Below are positions 52,877 through 60,445 of a stretch of 64,000 nt of DNA, piece by piece (the first letter of the stretch is position 1; each line of letters opens with the position of its first letter). The position numbers were made by a program, and so were the translations under genes. The DNA is from Paenibacillus rhizovicinus (lineage in GTDB: Bacteria; Bacillota; Bacilli; Paenibacillales; Paenibacillaceae). The stretch is from assembly GCF_010365285.1 (NCBI RefSeq), contig NZ_CP048286.1:5878001-5942000 (forward strand). The letters run 5' to 3'. The notes under the pieces were generated by a model, which was given only the letters and a program-made list of their open reading frames with translations, did not search any database and was not told where the DNA came from.

Positions 52877-54378
52877 GGCTGATCTCCTTTCTCGACCGGT
52901 GCCGGGCGATCGGCGGGAAACCGCATCATAATCGCCGTTCCGGCCTCTGTGCCGCTTATGGCTTCGACCGTCCCGCCATGCTCATGAACGATTTGCTTCA
53001 CGATGGCAAGCCCTAAGCCGCTGCTGCCCGCGTCCGTGCTTCGCGAAGGCTCGGCCCGATAGAATTGATCGAATACGTAAGGCAGCGCCTCTGCCGGAAT
53101 GCCCGTTCCGTTGTCTGAGATTCGAATCGCAACCGTGTTCTCGTCTTCCTCGAGCAATTCGAATCGAAGCATCCCGGGCCGCTGGCGCATATGCTTCAAG
53201 CTGTTGTCCACGATGTTGAGCAGCGCCCGGTGCAGCTTCTCCCGATCCGCGCGAATGAAAAGCGGCCTCCCGGCGTCATTGCGCCAGGAGATCTCGATCT
53301 CGCTCATGCGCGGATTCAGCTTCAGCTCGTCTACCGCTTGCTGCATGTACGCCGCCGCGTCGAGCGACACGAAGTTGAACGGCAGCTTGCCGATATCGAG
53401 CGTCGAGTAGAGAAGAAGCTCCTCGATCATCCGGTTCATGTCGGTTGTCTTGCCGGCAATCATGCCGATATACTTCTGCCGTTTCTCCTCGGTGTCCGCG
53501 ATGCCGTCCTGCAGGCATTCGACGCATCCTTGAATGGCCGTGATCGGCGTCTTCAAGTCATGGGAAATGCTTGCGAGCAGCTCCTTGCGATTCTGCTCCA
53601 GCTGCAGCTTGTCGCCGATCGATTCCTTCAGCCGGATGCGCATCTCTTCGAAAGCGGTGCCGAGCTGTCCGACCTCGTCTTTCCGCTGCCACTGTACCGA
53701 GTGGTCCAGATCGCCTTCGCGAATCCGGCCAGCCGCGGACTTCAGCGCATAGAGCGGCTTAATAATGCTGCGCGAAACGATGTACGTGAGGATGCCGTTC
53801 GTCAGGATGAGCGCGCCAAGCAGCGTCAGCAGCACGGTCGGTATGAATTTGCGGAAGAAGCGGGCGACCGGCTCCATATCGGACACGATGACGAGCTCGC
53901 GCGAGGTGCCGTCCGCGCCGATGAACGGGATGCGAGCCAAGCTGCTGTCGCCGGCGCCGTGCGGACCCGGATGAGGGAATCCGCCTCCGCGCTGCGGGCT
54001 TGTCCCTTTATCCAGCCTGCTTAGGATGTCGGCGGCAGCTAACCCTGGCGAGGCATAGGTTATCGTGGAGCTGCCGCTCAGCAGCACGATTCCGATAGCG
54101 ACTTTGGCGAGCTCCGCTTCCGTGTCCGCGATAAAACTTGGATCGTCGAGCAGACGCGGGTCATGCTTGGCGATGAACGTCAGGCCGGAGGCAAGCTCGC
54201 TGCGTCCGCCGAACAGCTCGCGCATGGCGGCGAATGGCGGCTGCCGGTCCTGCTTCGCACCCGGCGACGTTTCATGCATATAAGCACCGGCGGCCAAGAT
54301 GGCCGTAAGTCCGAATAGCAGGACAGGAATAACGATCATGGCGATATGGGATAAGAGTAGTTTTTTGCGAATGGACAA
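52873..54378 (-). CDS. Sensor histidine kinase (HisKA type)
   Basis: 501 residues: membrane helix at about 10-32, a Gly/Pro-rich extracellular region, a second helix at about 180-200, HAMP (ALKSAAGRIREGDLDHSVQW), the phospho-acceptor helix (LLASISHDLKTPITAIQGCVE), N-box (LLNIVDNSLKHM), DNGTGI and GLGLAIVKQIV. Ligand unknown. It is the first gene of a three-gene unit with the OmpR-type regulator and a small membrane protein. A six-copy 9-base repeat lies about 80 bases upstream of its start. Confidence 0.94.
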   Translation of the reverse strand: MSIRKKLLLSHIAMIVIPVLLFGLTAILAAGAYMHETSPGAKQDRQPPFAAMRELFGGRSELASGLTFIAKHDPRLLDDPSFIADTEAELAKVAIGIVLLSGSSTITYASPGLAAADILSRLDKGTSPQRGGGFPHPGPHGAGDSSLARIPFIGADGTSRELVIVSDMEPVARFFRKFIPTVLLTLLGALILTNGILTYIVSRSIIKPLYALKSAAGRIREGDLDHSVQWQRKDEVGQLGTAFEEMRIRLKESIGDKLQLEQNRKELLASISHDLKTPITAIQGCVECLQDGIADTEEKRQKYIGMIAGKTTDMNRMIEELLLYSTLDIGKLPFNFVSLDAAAYMQQAVDELKLNPRMSEIEISWRNDAGRPLFIRADREKLHRALLNIVDNSLKHMRQRPGMLRFELLEEDENTVAIRISDNGTGIPAEALPYVFDQFYRAEPSRSTDAGSSGLGLAIVKQIVHEHGGTVEAISGTEAGTAIMMRFPADRPAPVEKGDQP

Positions 54379-54459
54379 CGGCTCTGCAGCTCCTTTCCCT
54401 CTTATTGTAGTATTCGTTCGTAAATAATCCGTAAACCAATTCTAAAAAAAGTATAAAAT

Positions 54460-54513
54460 GACTCCCATGACTCCCATGACTCCTAGGACTCCTAGGACTC
54501 CTAGGACTCCTAG
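54460..54513 (+). repeat. 9-base minisatellite, GACTCCCAT x2 then GACTCCTAG x4
   Basis: Six perfect head-to-tail units in the divergent promoter region between the kinase and the YgjP-like gene. The length is a multiple of nine and the copy number is likely variable, which could alter promoter spacing. Confidence 0.9.
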
Positions 54514-54581
54514 GATCGAAAGACTTAGACAGCTGTTCGGGATTTTCTCGGGGGAGCGGCCGTTTTCCTGCCGAAATCGGG

Positions 54582-54587
54582 TATAAT
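54582..54587 (+). promoter_or_regulatory. -10 box of the YgjP-like gene
   Basis: TATAAT in CGGGTATAATGG, 43 bases before the start; no convincing -35 box. Confidence 0.45.
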
Positions 54588-54629
54588 GGAATCCAATCAT
54601 AAGCGCAGAGAGGATTTGCAGGTACCTTG

Positions 54630-55283
54630 ATGAAGATTGTATATGGACAGCGCGAGATCCCCTTCCATGTGGAATACGGGCCGTGGAGCAAGCTTTCGAT
54701 TCACATCGAGTCTAACGGCTTCATTACGGCGAAGGCTCCCAACGGCACGAGCGGAGAGGCGATTATTCGCGCAGTGGAGAAGCATGCCGCGAAGCTGGCG
54801 GATCGGCTTGACGCGATCGAGAAGGCTCGTTCGGCCCCGCAGCTGAAAGAATATCAGGAGCAAGGGAAGTTTCTCCATTTGGGACGCTATTGCCTGCTGC
54901 AGGAGTTGATCGACATCGAAGGGCTGGACGAGGATGAACGGAGGCTGAAGCTGAAAAAGTTTTATTTTGCGAGCTGCAAGCAGGTTATCCAGGAACGAAT
55001 CCAGCCGTATCAGAAGCTGCTGAAGGTGAAGCCCAAATCGGTCGAAATCGTCGAGTCCGTCACCAAGTGGGGCAGCTGCAGCTCGAGTAAGGCCTTAACG
55101 TTCAATTACCGGCTGGCGATGGCACCGGTCGAAGTGATCGATTATGTCATAATTCACGAGCTATGCCATCTGCTGCATATGAACCATGACCGCTCGTTCT
55201 GGAGGCGCGTCGGCAGCATCATGCCGGATTATAAGGAGAAAGAGGCTTTCCTTGAGCGATACGGACAAGCGATGACGCTGTGA
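54630..55283 (+). CDS. YgjP-like metallopeptidase (M48/DUF45)
   Basis: 217 residues. Zinc-binding HELCHLLHMNHDRSFW near the C-terminus (HExxH variant HELCH plus the downstream His), preceded by VESVTKWGSCSSSKALTFNYRL, the two hallmarks of the YgjP/DUF45 family. The last His and Glu are all present, so it should be active. Family members are cytoplasmic or linked to restriction systems; role unknown. ATG 54630 is used; TTG 54627 directly before it is an alternative. Confidence 0.88.
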   Translation: MKIVYGQREIPFHVEYGPWSKLSIHIESNGFITAKAPNGTSGEAIIRAVEKHAAKLADRLDAIEKARSAPQLKEYQEQGKFLHLGRYCLLQELIDIEGLDEDERRLKLKKFYFASCKQVIQERIQPYQKLLKVKPKSVEIVESVTKWGSCSSSKALTFNYRLAMAPVEVIDYVIIHELCHLLHMNHDRSFWRRVGSIMPDYKEKEAFLERYGQAMTL

Positions 55284-55351
55284 TCGATACGAAGGCATTA
55301 TTACGCATACAATATTTATGAAATTTAAATGTCGAATTTTACTATATTTCC

Positions 55352-55379
55352 TTGTTAAACATCCTTATTTTAGTATAAT
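55352..55379 (+). promoter_or_regulatory. Sigma-A promoter of the chemoreceptor leader
   Basis: TTGTTA at 55352-55357 and a perfect TATAAT at 55374-55379 with 16-base spacing. Transcription would start near 55386, about 175 bases before the coding region. Confidence 0.7.
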
Positions 55380-55385
55380 GGTACC

Positions 55386-55515
55386 ACATACATTAGCAAT
55401 TACAGGATGCTTCATGGCCTCGCGGCGATGACGCGAAGGCATGGATCATCGATTTCCGTATGCGATGGAATTCTTTGGGTGACCAACCTCTTAGCTGCTA
55501 AGAGGTTTTTTGTTG
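55386..55515 (+). ncRNA. Structured leader with terminator; riboswitch candidate (possibly c-di-GMP-I-like)
   Basis: Between the promoter and the chemoreceptor start lies a long imperfect hairpin (about 55412-55443, CATG...CGCG with CGCG...CATG), an ATCG/CGAT stem-loop (about 55448-55466) and a perfect intrinsic terminator (AACCTCTTAG/CTAAGAGGTT, then T6, 55485-55512). A piece near 55428 reads GACGCGAAGGCATGGATC, close to GACGCAAAGCCANGGNTC of the GEMM-I c-di-GMP aptamer, but the GCAAACC block is missing. A terminator 46 bases before a start codon argues for regulation by premature termination. Ligand unproven. Confidence 0.5.
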
Positions 55516-55560
55516 TTCGCAATAGCTTCGACATCCATAACCGGAAAGGGATATCCTTGA

Positions 55561-57624
55561 ATGAAAACCGTCAAAACAAAGATCATGATTGCCATTATTA
55601 CGTGTTCGGTCATCGCAGTGCTAGTCGTGGGCTTAATCGGCATCAATACGGCCAATCAAATGCTGAAGCAATCGTCCGACGAGGCGGCGAAGCTGAACGT
55701 CGATACGAAGGCCAAAAGCTTGAATCTCACGATCGAGGCGATTGAACAGTCGGTCAATGGCCTTGCCGTCTCGGCGATCTCGATGCTCGACGATGTCCGG
55801 AAATTCAAGACGGACCCTGCGTACGTGAAAGCCTATCAAGAGAAGATAAGACCGTTAGCCGAGCAATTCTCGCAAAATACGAAAGGCGCCATGGCGTTCT
55901 ATATTCGGTTCAATCCGACGTTCACTTCGCCGACGTCAGGGTTATTTCACGCGGATTCGGACGGCGACGGCAAGATCGAGCAGCTGACGCCCACGGACTT
56001 CAGCCAGTATGATCCGACCGATCTCGCTCATGTCGGCTGGTACTACATTCCCGTGAACGCAGGCAAGGCCGTTTGGCTGGATCCGTACCTGAACGAAAAC
56101 ATCGGCGTCAAAATGATCAGTTACGTCGTGCCGGTATTCAAGGACGGGGAATCCATCGGCGTTGTCGGCATGGACATTAACTTCAATCTGTTTACCGATA
56201 TCGTGAACGGCATCAAGCCTTACGCGAACAGCTATGGCGCCTTGTTGAACGCGAATCTCGACTATCTGATCGACCCGCGATTGAAGCAAACCGACAACCT
56301 GTCCGCCATCCACGCCGGTCTGGTGGAACAGATCAAGAAGCAAGCGCTTGGCGTCATGACGGTGAAAGAGAATAACGAAGACAAGATGATTTCGTTCGCG
56401 AAGCTGTCCAACGGACAAACGCTGCTGATCGATTCGGCGAAAAGCGATATTTATCACGATGTAAACACGCTCACGCAGCGCATTATCTTCGTATTGATCG
56501 GTGCTGCGGTCCTAGCCGCCTTGGTTGCGTATTTCATGGGCAGCCGGATTTCGAAGCCGCTGCAAACGCTCATTCTCGACATGAGGCGAGTGAAGGAGGG
56601 CGACTTTACGGTTCGCACGACGCTCCGCAGCAAGGACGAGATCGGCGAGATCGGAACGAATTTCAACGGCATGGTCGAAGAGCTGGAGAATCTTACGAGA
56701 AGCATTCGCGCGGTTTCCGGCCAGATTCACGTTTCGTCCCGTTCCCTGGCTTCCGTTGCCGAGGAGGTCACGGCTTCTTCGGAGGAAGTGGCGGCATCCC
56801 TTCATGAAATCGCCGAAGGCAATAAGATGCAGTCGCATTCGATCGAGAAGAGCTCGGAAATATCCGCGAATTTATCCGATAAATTCAAGCAGCTGCACGA
56901 TAATACGAACGTCATCCTTCAAGTCGTGGACGGCATGCAGGCGAGCAACGAGAACGGCATGTCGTTGATGAACGGCTTGAACGCGGTCAATCACGACAAT
57001 GGACAAGCCATTGCCAACATCGAGCGGGAAATCTTCAATCTGAACGACAAGACGCAGAGCATCGGCACGATCGTCGAGCAGTTAAGCCATATCGCGAATC
57101 AGACGAATTTGCTGGCTTTGAACGCTTCCATCGAGTCGTCGAGAGCGGGAGAAGCGGGCCGAGGCTTTGCCGTCGTCGCGGGCGAAATCAGGAAGCTGGC
57201 GGAGCAGTCGCGGAGATCGACGGAGAGTATCGGCGAAATCGTGCTGAACGTGCAAGCGGATGCCGGCCACACGGTCGACGCGATGAAGCAGGTGAAAGAG
57301 CGGGCCGTGGAGCAAACTGCAGCCGTCCTCCAGTTAAGCCAAGCTTTCGCGCTGCTGTCGGGCACGATCGATCAGATAACGGACATTTTGCAGGAGAACG
57401 GGGCGTTCATTACGGAAGTATCCGGCGAATCCAATCAATTGGCCGGCGAAGTCCACGAGATGTCGTCGATTTCGGAAGAGAGCGCGGCATCGTCGGAGCA
57501 AGTATCGGAAACGATGGCGGAGCAAGTGAAAGGCTTCGGGAAAGTGGTCGAAGAGGCGGAGGCGCTCAATCGATTGTGCGCGGCGCTGGATGAGCTCGTG
57601 GAGCGATTCAACGTGCGGCAATAG
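55561..57624 (+). CDS. Methyl-accepting chemotaxis protein
   Basis: 687 residues: membrane helix at about 9-28, a dCache-type extracellular sensor (about 35-295, with GWYYIPVNAGKAVWLDPYLNE), second helix at about 302-322, HAMP, and the cytoplasmic signalling tip with IANQTNLLALNASIESSRAGEAGRGFAVVAGEIRKLAEQS in pieces (near 517-555). It couples to CheA/CheW to steer motility; the dCache pocket may bind small organic acids, amino acids or sugars. It is preceded by a promoter and a terminator-bearing leader, so its synthesis is likely controlled by an RNA signal. Confidence 0.95.
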   Translation: MKTVKTKIMIAIITCSVIAVLVVGLIGINTANQMLKQSSDEAAKLNVDTKAKSLNLTIEAIEQSVNGLAVSAISMLDDVRKFKTDPAYVKAYQEKIRPLAEQFSQNTKGAMAFYIRFNPTFTSPTSGLFHADSDGDGKIEQLTPTDFSQYDPTDLAHVGWYYIPVNAGKAVWLDPYLNENIGVKMISYVVPVFKDGESIGVVGMDINFNLFTDIVNGIKPYANSYGALLNANLDYLIDPRLKQTDNLSAIHAGLVEQIKKQALGVMTVKENNEDKMISFAKLSNGQTLLIDSAKSDIYHDVNTLTQRIIFVLIGAAVLAALVAYFMGSRISKPLQTLILDMRRVKEGDFTVRTTLRSKDEIGEIGTNFNGMVEELENLTRSIRAVSGQIHVSSRSLASVAEEVTASSEEVAASLHEIAEGNKMQSHSIEKSSEISANLSDKFKQLHDNTNVILQVVDGMQASNENGMSLMNGLNAVNHDNGQAIANIEREIFNLNDKTQSIGTIVEQLSHIANQTNLLALNASIESSRAGEAGRGFAVVAGEIRKLAEQSRRSTESIGEIVLNVQADAGHTVDAMKQVKERAVEQTAAVLQLSQAFALLSGTIDQITDILQENGAFITEVSGESNQLAGEVHEMSSISEESAASSEQVSETMAEQVKGFGKVVEEAEALNRLCAALDELVERFNVRQ

Positions 57625-57650
57625 CGGTACGCGGAGAGACGTCCGTTCCT

Positions 57651-57905
57651 TCAAATTCAGCGACGGTCTTCACGGAACGCCTCTTAAATCTGCTGTCCAA
57701 GCTAATTACCGAGAGGCTGGAGCGAAGGGGCGGCGCGCCTGATGTGATCGGCGCCGGCATTAATCGGGACATTGCGATCTGGTACGGCTCCTCGGCTTTG
57801 ATCGGCACGATCATCGCTTGGCTCCGGAACGACATGCCGTATACGCCGGTGTTTCTGGCCAAGCAATTTTCCCTTTTGCGTCATTTTCACCAGTCGAAAC
57901 CGTGA
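57651..57905 (+). pseudogene. C-terminal fragment of a TetR-family regulator
   Basis: The frame reads TVFTERLLNLLSKLITERLERR, then AIWYGSSALIGTIIAWLRNDMPY and FLAKQFSLLRHF to a TGA at 57905, which fits the ligand-binding end of TetR_C_8-type regulators. No start codon, DNA-binding half or ribosome site is present, since the chemoreceptor ends at 57624. It is therefore a relic of a gene cut by a past deletion. Confidence 0.6.
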
Positions 57906-57973
57906 GACCGTATTAGGCTCGTTCAGCCGCTTGGCTAGGGCGGGCATCATGGTCGGTCGTGGTCTGATCGATG

Positions 57974-58013
57974 AAGAAGCCGGTTAATCCCGCAAAGGGT
58001 TAACCGGCTTCTT
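57974..58013. terminator. Bidirectional terminator downstream of the YolD-like gene
   Basis: AAGAAGCCGGTTAA and TTAACCGGCTTCTT are perfect 14-base arms around a 12-base loop. Confidence 0.85.
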
Positions 58014-58088
58014 GTCATTGCTTGTCTATGTCGGCTGCATGAGCGATTCGACAACTCGCCTGCCTGTATCTATCGACAACGTCGCCAA

Positions 58089-58349
58089 TTATCCTCTCGG
58101 ATAATTGACCTGCATGATGTCCATGAACGGCACTTTCTGCAGGCCGTCGCCGGTCTCGACATGGACCTTGCCCGTCCGGGAATCCATGGTCACGATCTGC
58201 CCTTGAACCGGTTCTTCTCTGCCCCACACGGATAATACGATAATGGACTCTTCTTGATAAGCCTCGGTCAATTGATTGCCCAGTTCTTCCAATACGAATT
58301 CGTCTCTCGTCGGTCTTTTGGGGACCTTGGTTTTAGCCAACGCTGTCAC
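58089..58349 (-). CDS. YolD-like protein
   Basis: 86 residues of the YolD-like family (PF08863): KRPTRDEFVLEELGNQLTEAY, ESIIVLSVWGREEPVQGQIV and a terminal KVHVETGDGLQKVPFMDIMQV. In Bacillus, YolD-like genes sit near Y-family DNA polymerases (uvrX/dinB-like) and are induced by DNA damage; here no polymerase is adjacent. Start is GTG at 58349 with GGAG upstream. The function is unknown. Confidence 0.8.
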   Translation of the reverse strand: MTALAKTKVPKRPTRDEFVLEELGNQLTEAYQEESIIVLSVWGREEPVQGQIVTMDSRTGKVHVETGDGLQKVPFMDIMQVNYPRG

Positions 58350-58516
58350 ACTCCGATGTTCAATTTATAGGTTACGCTCCTACTGTCCACGTATAAGGCC
58401 GTCTTCCTAGTATACATGAAATTGTCCGCGAAGTACCCAGCCAGCCATTTCCTGTTCATATTCCGTTCATAGAAGATAAGTACCATTCAATCATAAGCGA
58501 TAGGGGAGGAATTGGA

Positions 58517-59545
58517 ATGGCTGCAACTAGCAACAGAATAGAACCTAATAATGGAGATTGGGCCGTTGAAGCGCAAGGACTCGTCAAAATATTCGGCGAT
58601 AACCGTGCGGTGGATGGCGTCGATCTGAACGTGCGCGCCGGTACGATCTATGGCGTGCTCGGCCCGAACGGGGCAGGCAAGACGACCACGATCCGCATGC
58701 TGGCAACGCTGCTTCGGCCGGATGCCGGTTCGGCGCGCATCTTCGGGCATGATGCGGTGAAGGAATCGCAGATCGTCCGTCAATTGATCGGCGTGACCGG
58801 TCAGTATGCATCGGTCGACGAGGCGCTCAGCGCGACGGAGAATCTGATTATCTTCTCGCGTCTCCTGGGGCTTGGACGCGCGGAATCGAAGCGCAAGGCG
58901 GAGGAGCTGCTGGAGGAATTCGGGCTGACGGAAGCCGCGAAACGGCCGCTCAAAAACTTCTCCGGCGGGATGCGCCGCCGCCTGGATCTGGCAGCGAGTC
59001 TGATTGCGCAGCCGCCGCTCATCTTCCTGGACGAACCGACGACCGGTTTGGACCCGCGCACGCGCGCACAGATGTGGGATACGATCCGCCGCTTAGTCAA
59101 GACGGGATCGACTGTACTGCTGACGACGCAATATCTCGACGAGGCGGATCAGCTGGCCGACCGGATCGCCGTCATCGACCGCGGTTTAGTCGTCGCCGAG
59201 GGCACCGTAGACGAGTTGAAAGCATCGGTCGGCACGTCTTCGCTGCATTTGAGAGTTCAAGACCCGGCCCATATCGATAACGCGAGACGGACGATCGAAC
59301 ACGTGCTCGGCGTTCAGTCCGCCGTGTCGTCGGAAGCCGCGAAGATTACGGCGCCGATGGCGAACGCCGACTTGGTCACCGATCTGCTGATCGCGCTTCG
59401 CGCGGCGGGGATTCCGCTTGACGAGGTGAGCGTGCAGAAACCGACCCTCGACGAGGTGTTTCTCACCATCACCGGCCACGGCGTGAAGGATGACTCGCAA
59501 TCCGCTGCCGAGGAAGCGAACAAAGCGAAGGGGGCCAAAGCATGA
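58517..59545 (+). CDS. ABC transporter ATPase, DrrA (daunorubicin resistance) type
   Basis: 342 residues: Walker A GPNGAGKTTT, signature FSGGMRRRLDLAAS, Walker B LIFLDEPTTGLD and a C-terminal DrrA-type domain (VDELKASVGTSSLHLRV...PTLDEVFLTITGHG). It energises the permease encoded next, with which it overlaps by four bases. Exporters of this type pump drugs or lipids; substrate unknown. Ribosome site GGGGAGGAATTGG before ATG 58517. Confidence 0.94.
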   Translation: MAATSNRIEPNNGDWAVEAQGLVKIFGDNRAVDGVDLNVRAGTIYGVLGPNGAGKTTTIRMLATLLRPDAGSARIFGHDAVKESQIVRQLIGVTGQYASVDEALSATENLIIFSRLLGLGRAESKRKAEELLEEFGLTEAAKRPLKNFSGGMRRRLDLAASLIAQPPLIFLDEPTTGLDPRTRAQMWDTIRRLVKTGSTVLLTTQYLDEADQLADRIAVIDRGLVVAEGTVDELKASVGTSSLHLRVQDPAHIDNARRTIEHVLGVQSAVSSEAAKITAPMANADLVTDLLIALRAAGIPLDEVSVQKPTLDEVFLTITGHGVKDDSQSAAEEANKAKGAKA

Positions 59546-60357
59546 GAACGACTACGACAGCAATGAGATCGGGCGCCGGTCTGAAAAATCATACGAGCTT
59601 CCGCCAGTCGGTGCGCCATTCGCTCATGATGGCCTATCGGGGGCTGTTGAAAATCAAACGCACGCCGGAGCAATTGTTCGACGTGACCCTGCAGCCGATT
59701 ATTTTCACCCTGATGTTTACCTACATCTTCGGCGGAGCGATCTCCGGGGACGTACAAAGCTATTTGCCTATCATTATCCCCGGCATACTCGTGCAGACCG
59801 TCATTACGACCTCCATCGTTACAGGCGTACAGCTGCGCGAGGATATGGATAAAGGGGTGTTCGACCGGTTCAAATCACTGCCGATCGCGCGCATCGCGCC
59901 GCTTGCGGGAGCGCTGCTGGCCGACACCGTCAGGTATACGATCGCAACCGTGCTCACGTTCACGATGGGCTATATCATGGGTTACCGGCCCGAAGGCGGC
60001 CTGGAGCATGTGGCGATCGCCGCGCTGCTCGTGATCTTCTGCTCCTGGGCAATCAGCTGGATCTTCGCCTTCTTCGGCGTAATCGCGCGGACCGCTTCGA
60101 GCGTACAAGGGATATCGATGCTCGTCTTGTTCCCGCTCACCTTCCTGTCGAATTCGTTCGTGCCGACCGACACGATGCCGAATTGGCTGCAATGGTTCGT
60201 GAAAATGAATCCGATCTCGCATATCGTTACGGCCGTCCGCGATCTGGCGAACGCCGGTACGATGGGCTGGGATCTCGTCATCTCCCTGATCGGCGCAGCC
60301 GCTATCGTCGCGGTCTTTGCTCCGATTACGGTACGCGCGTATATGCGCCGGACCTAG
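59542..60357 (+). CDS. ABC-2 type permease, DrrB type
   Basis: 271 residues, six membrane segments with the ABC-2 signature (LQPIIFTLMFTYIFGGAI, LPIIIPGILVQTVITTSI, FPLTFLSNSFVPTDTMPNWL). Partner of the DrrA-like ATPase; translation starts at an ATG overlapping its stop (ATGA). The pair forms a two-gene unit ending at the terminator at 60386. Confidence 0.94.
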   Translation: MRTTTTAMRSGAGLKNHTSFRQSVRHSLMMAYRGLLKIKRTPEQLFDVTLQPIIFTLMFTYIFGGAISGDVQSYLPIIIPGILVQTVITTSIVTGVQLREDMDKGVFDRFKSLPIARIAPLAGALLADTVRYTIATVLTFTMGYIMGYRPEGGLEHVAIAALLVIFCSWAISWIFAFFGVIARTASSVQGISMLVLFPLTFLSNSFVPTDTMPNWLQWFVKMNPISHIVTAVRDLANAGTMGWDLVISLIGAAAIVAVFAPITVRAYMRRT

Positions 60358-60385
60358 CACTTCGGCAATTCCGGTTGTTCATTAT

Positions 60386-60424
60386 AAAAGGTGGCGCAGG
60401 AATGAATTCTGCGCCACCTTTTGT
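60386..60424. terminator. Terminator between the exporter and the c-di-GMP gene
   Basis: AAAAGGTGGCGCAG and CTGCGCCACCTTTT are perfect 14-base arms around a nine-base loop; bidirectional, between convergent genes. Confidence 0.9.
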
Positions 60425-60445
60425 TTACCCGTTTCTTCAGCGCCC

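Noticed and set aside
55386-55515. Straight assignment of the chemoreceptor leader to the c-di-GMP-I riboswitch
   Set aside because: Only the GACGC...GG.TC part matches; the GCAAACC block and a GNRA tetraloop with receptor are not visible, so it is listed as a candidate only.
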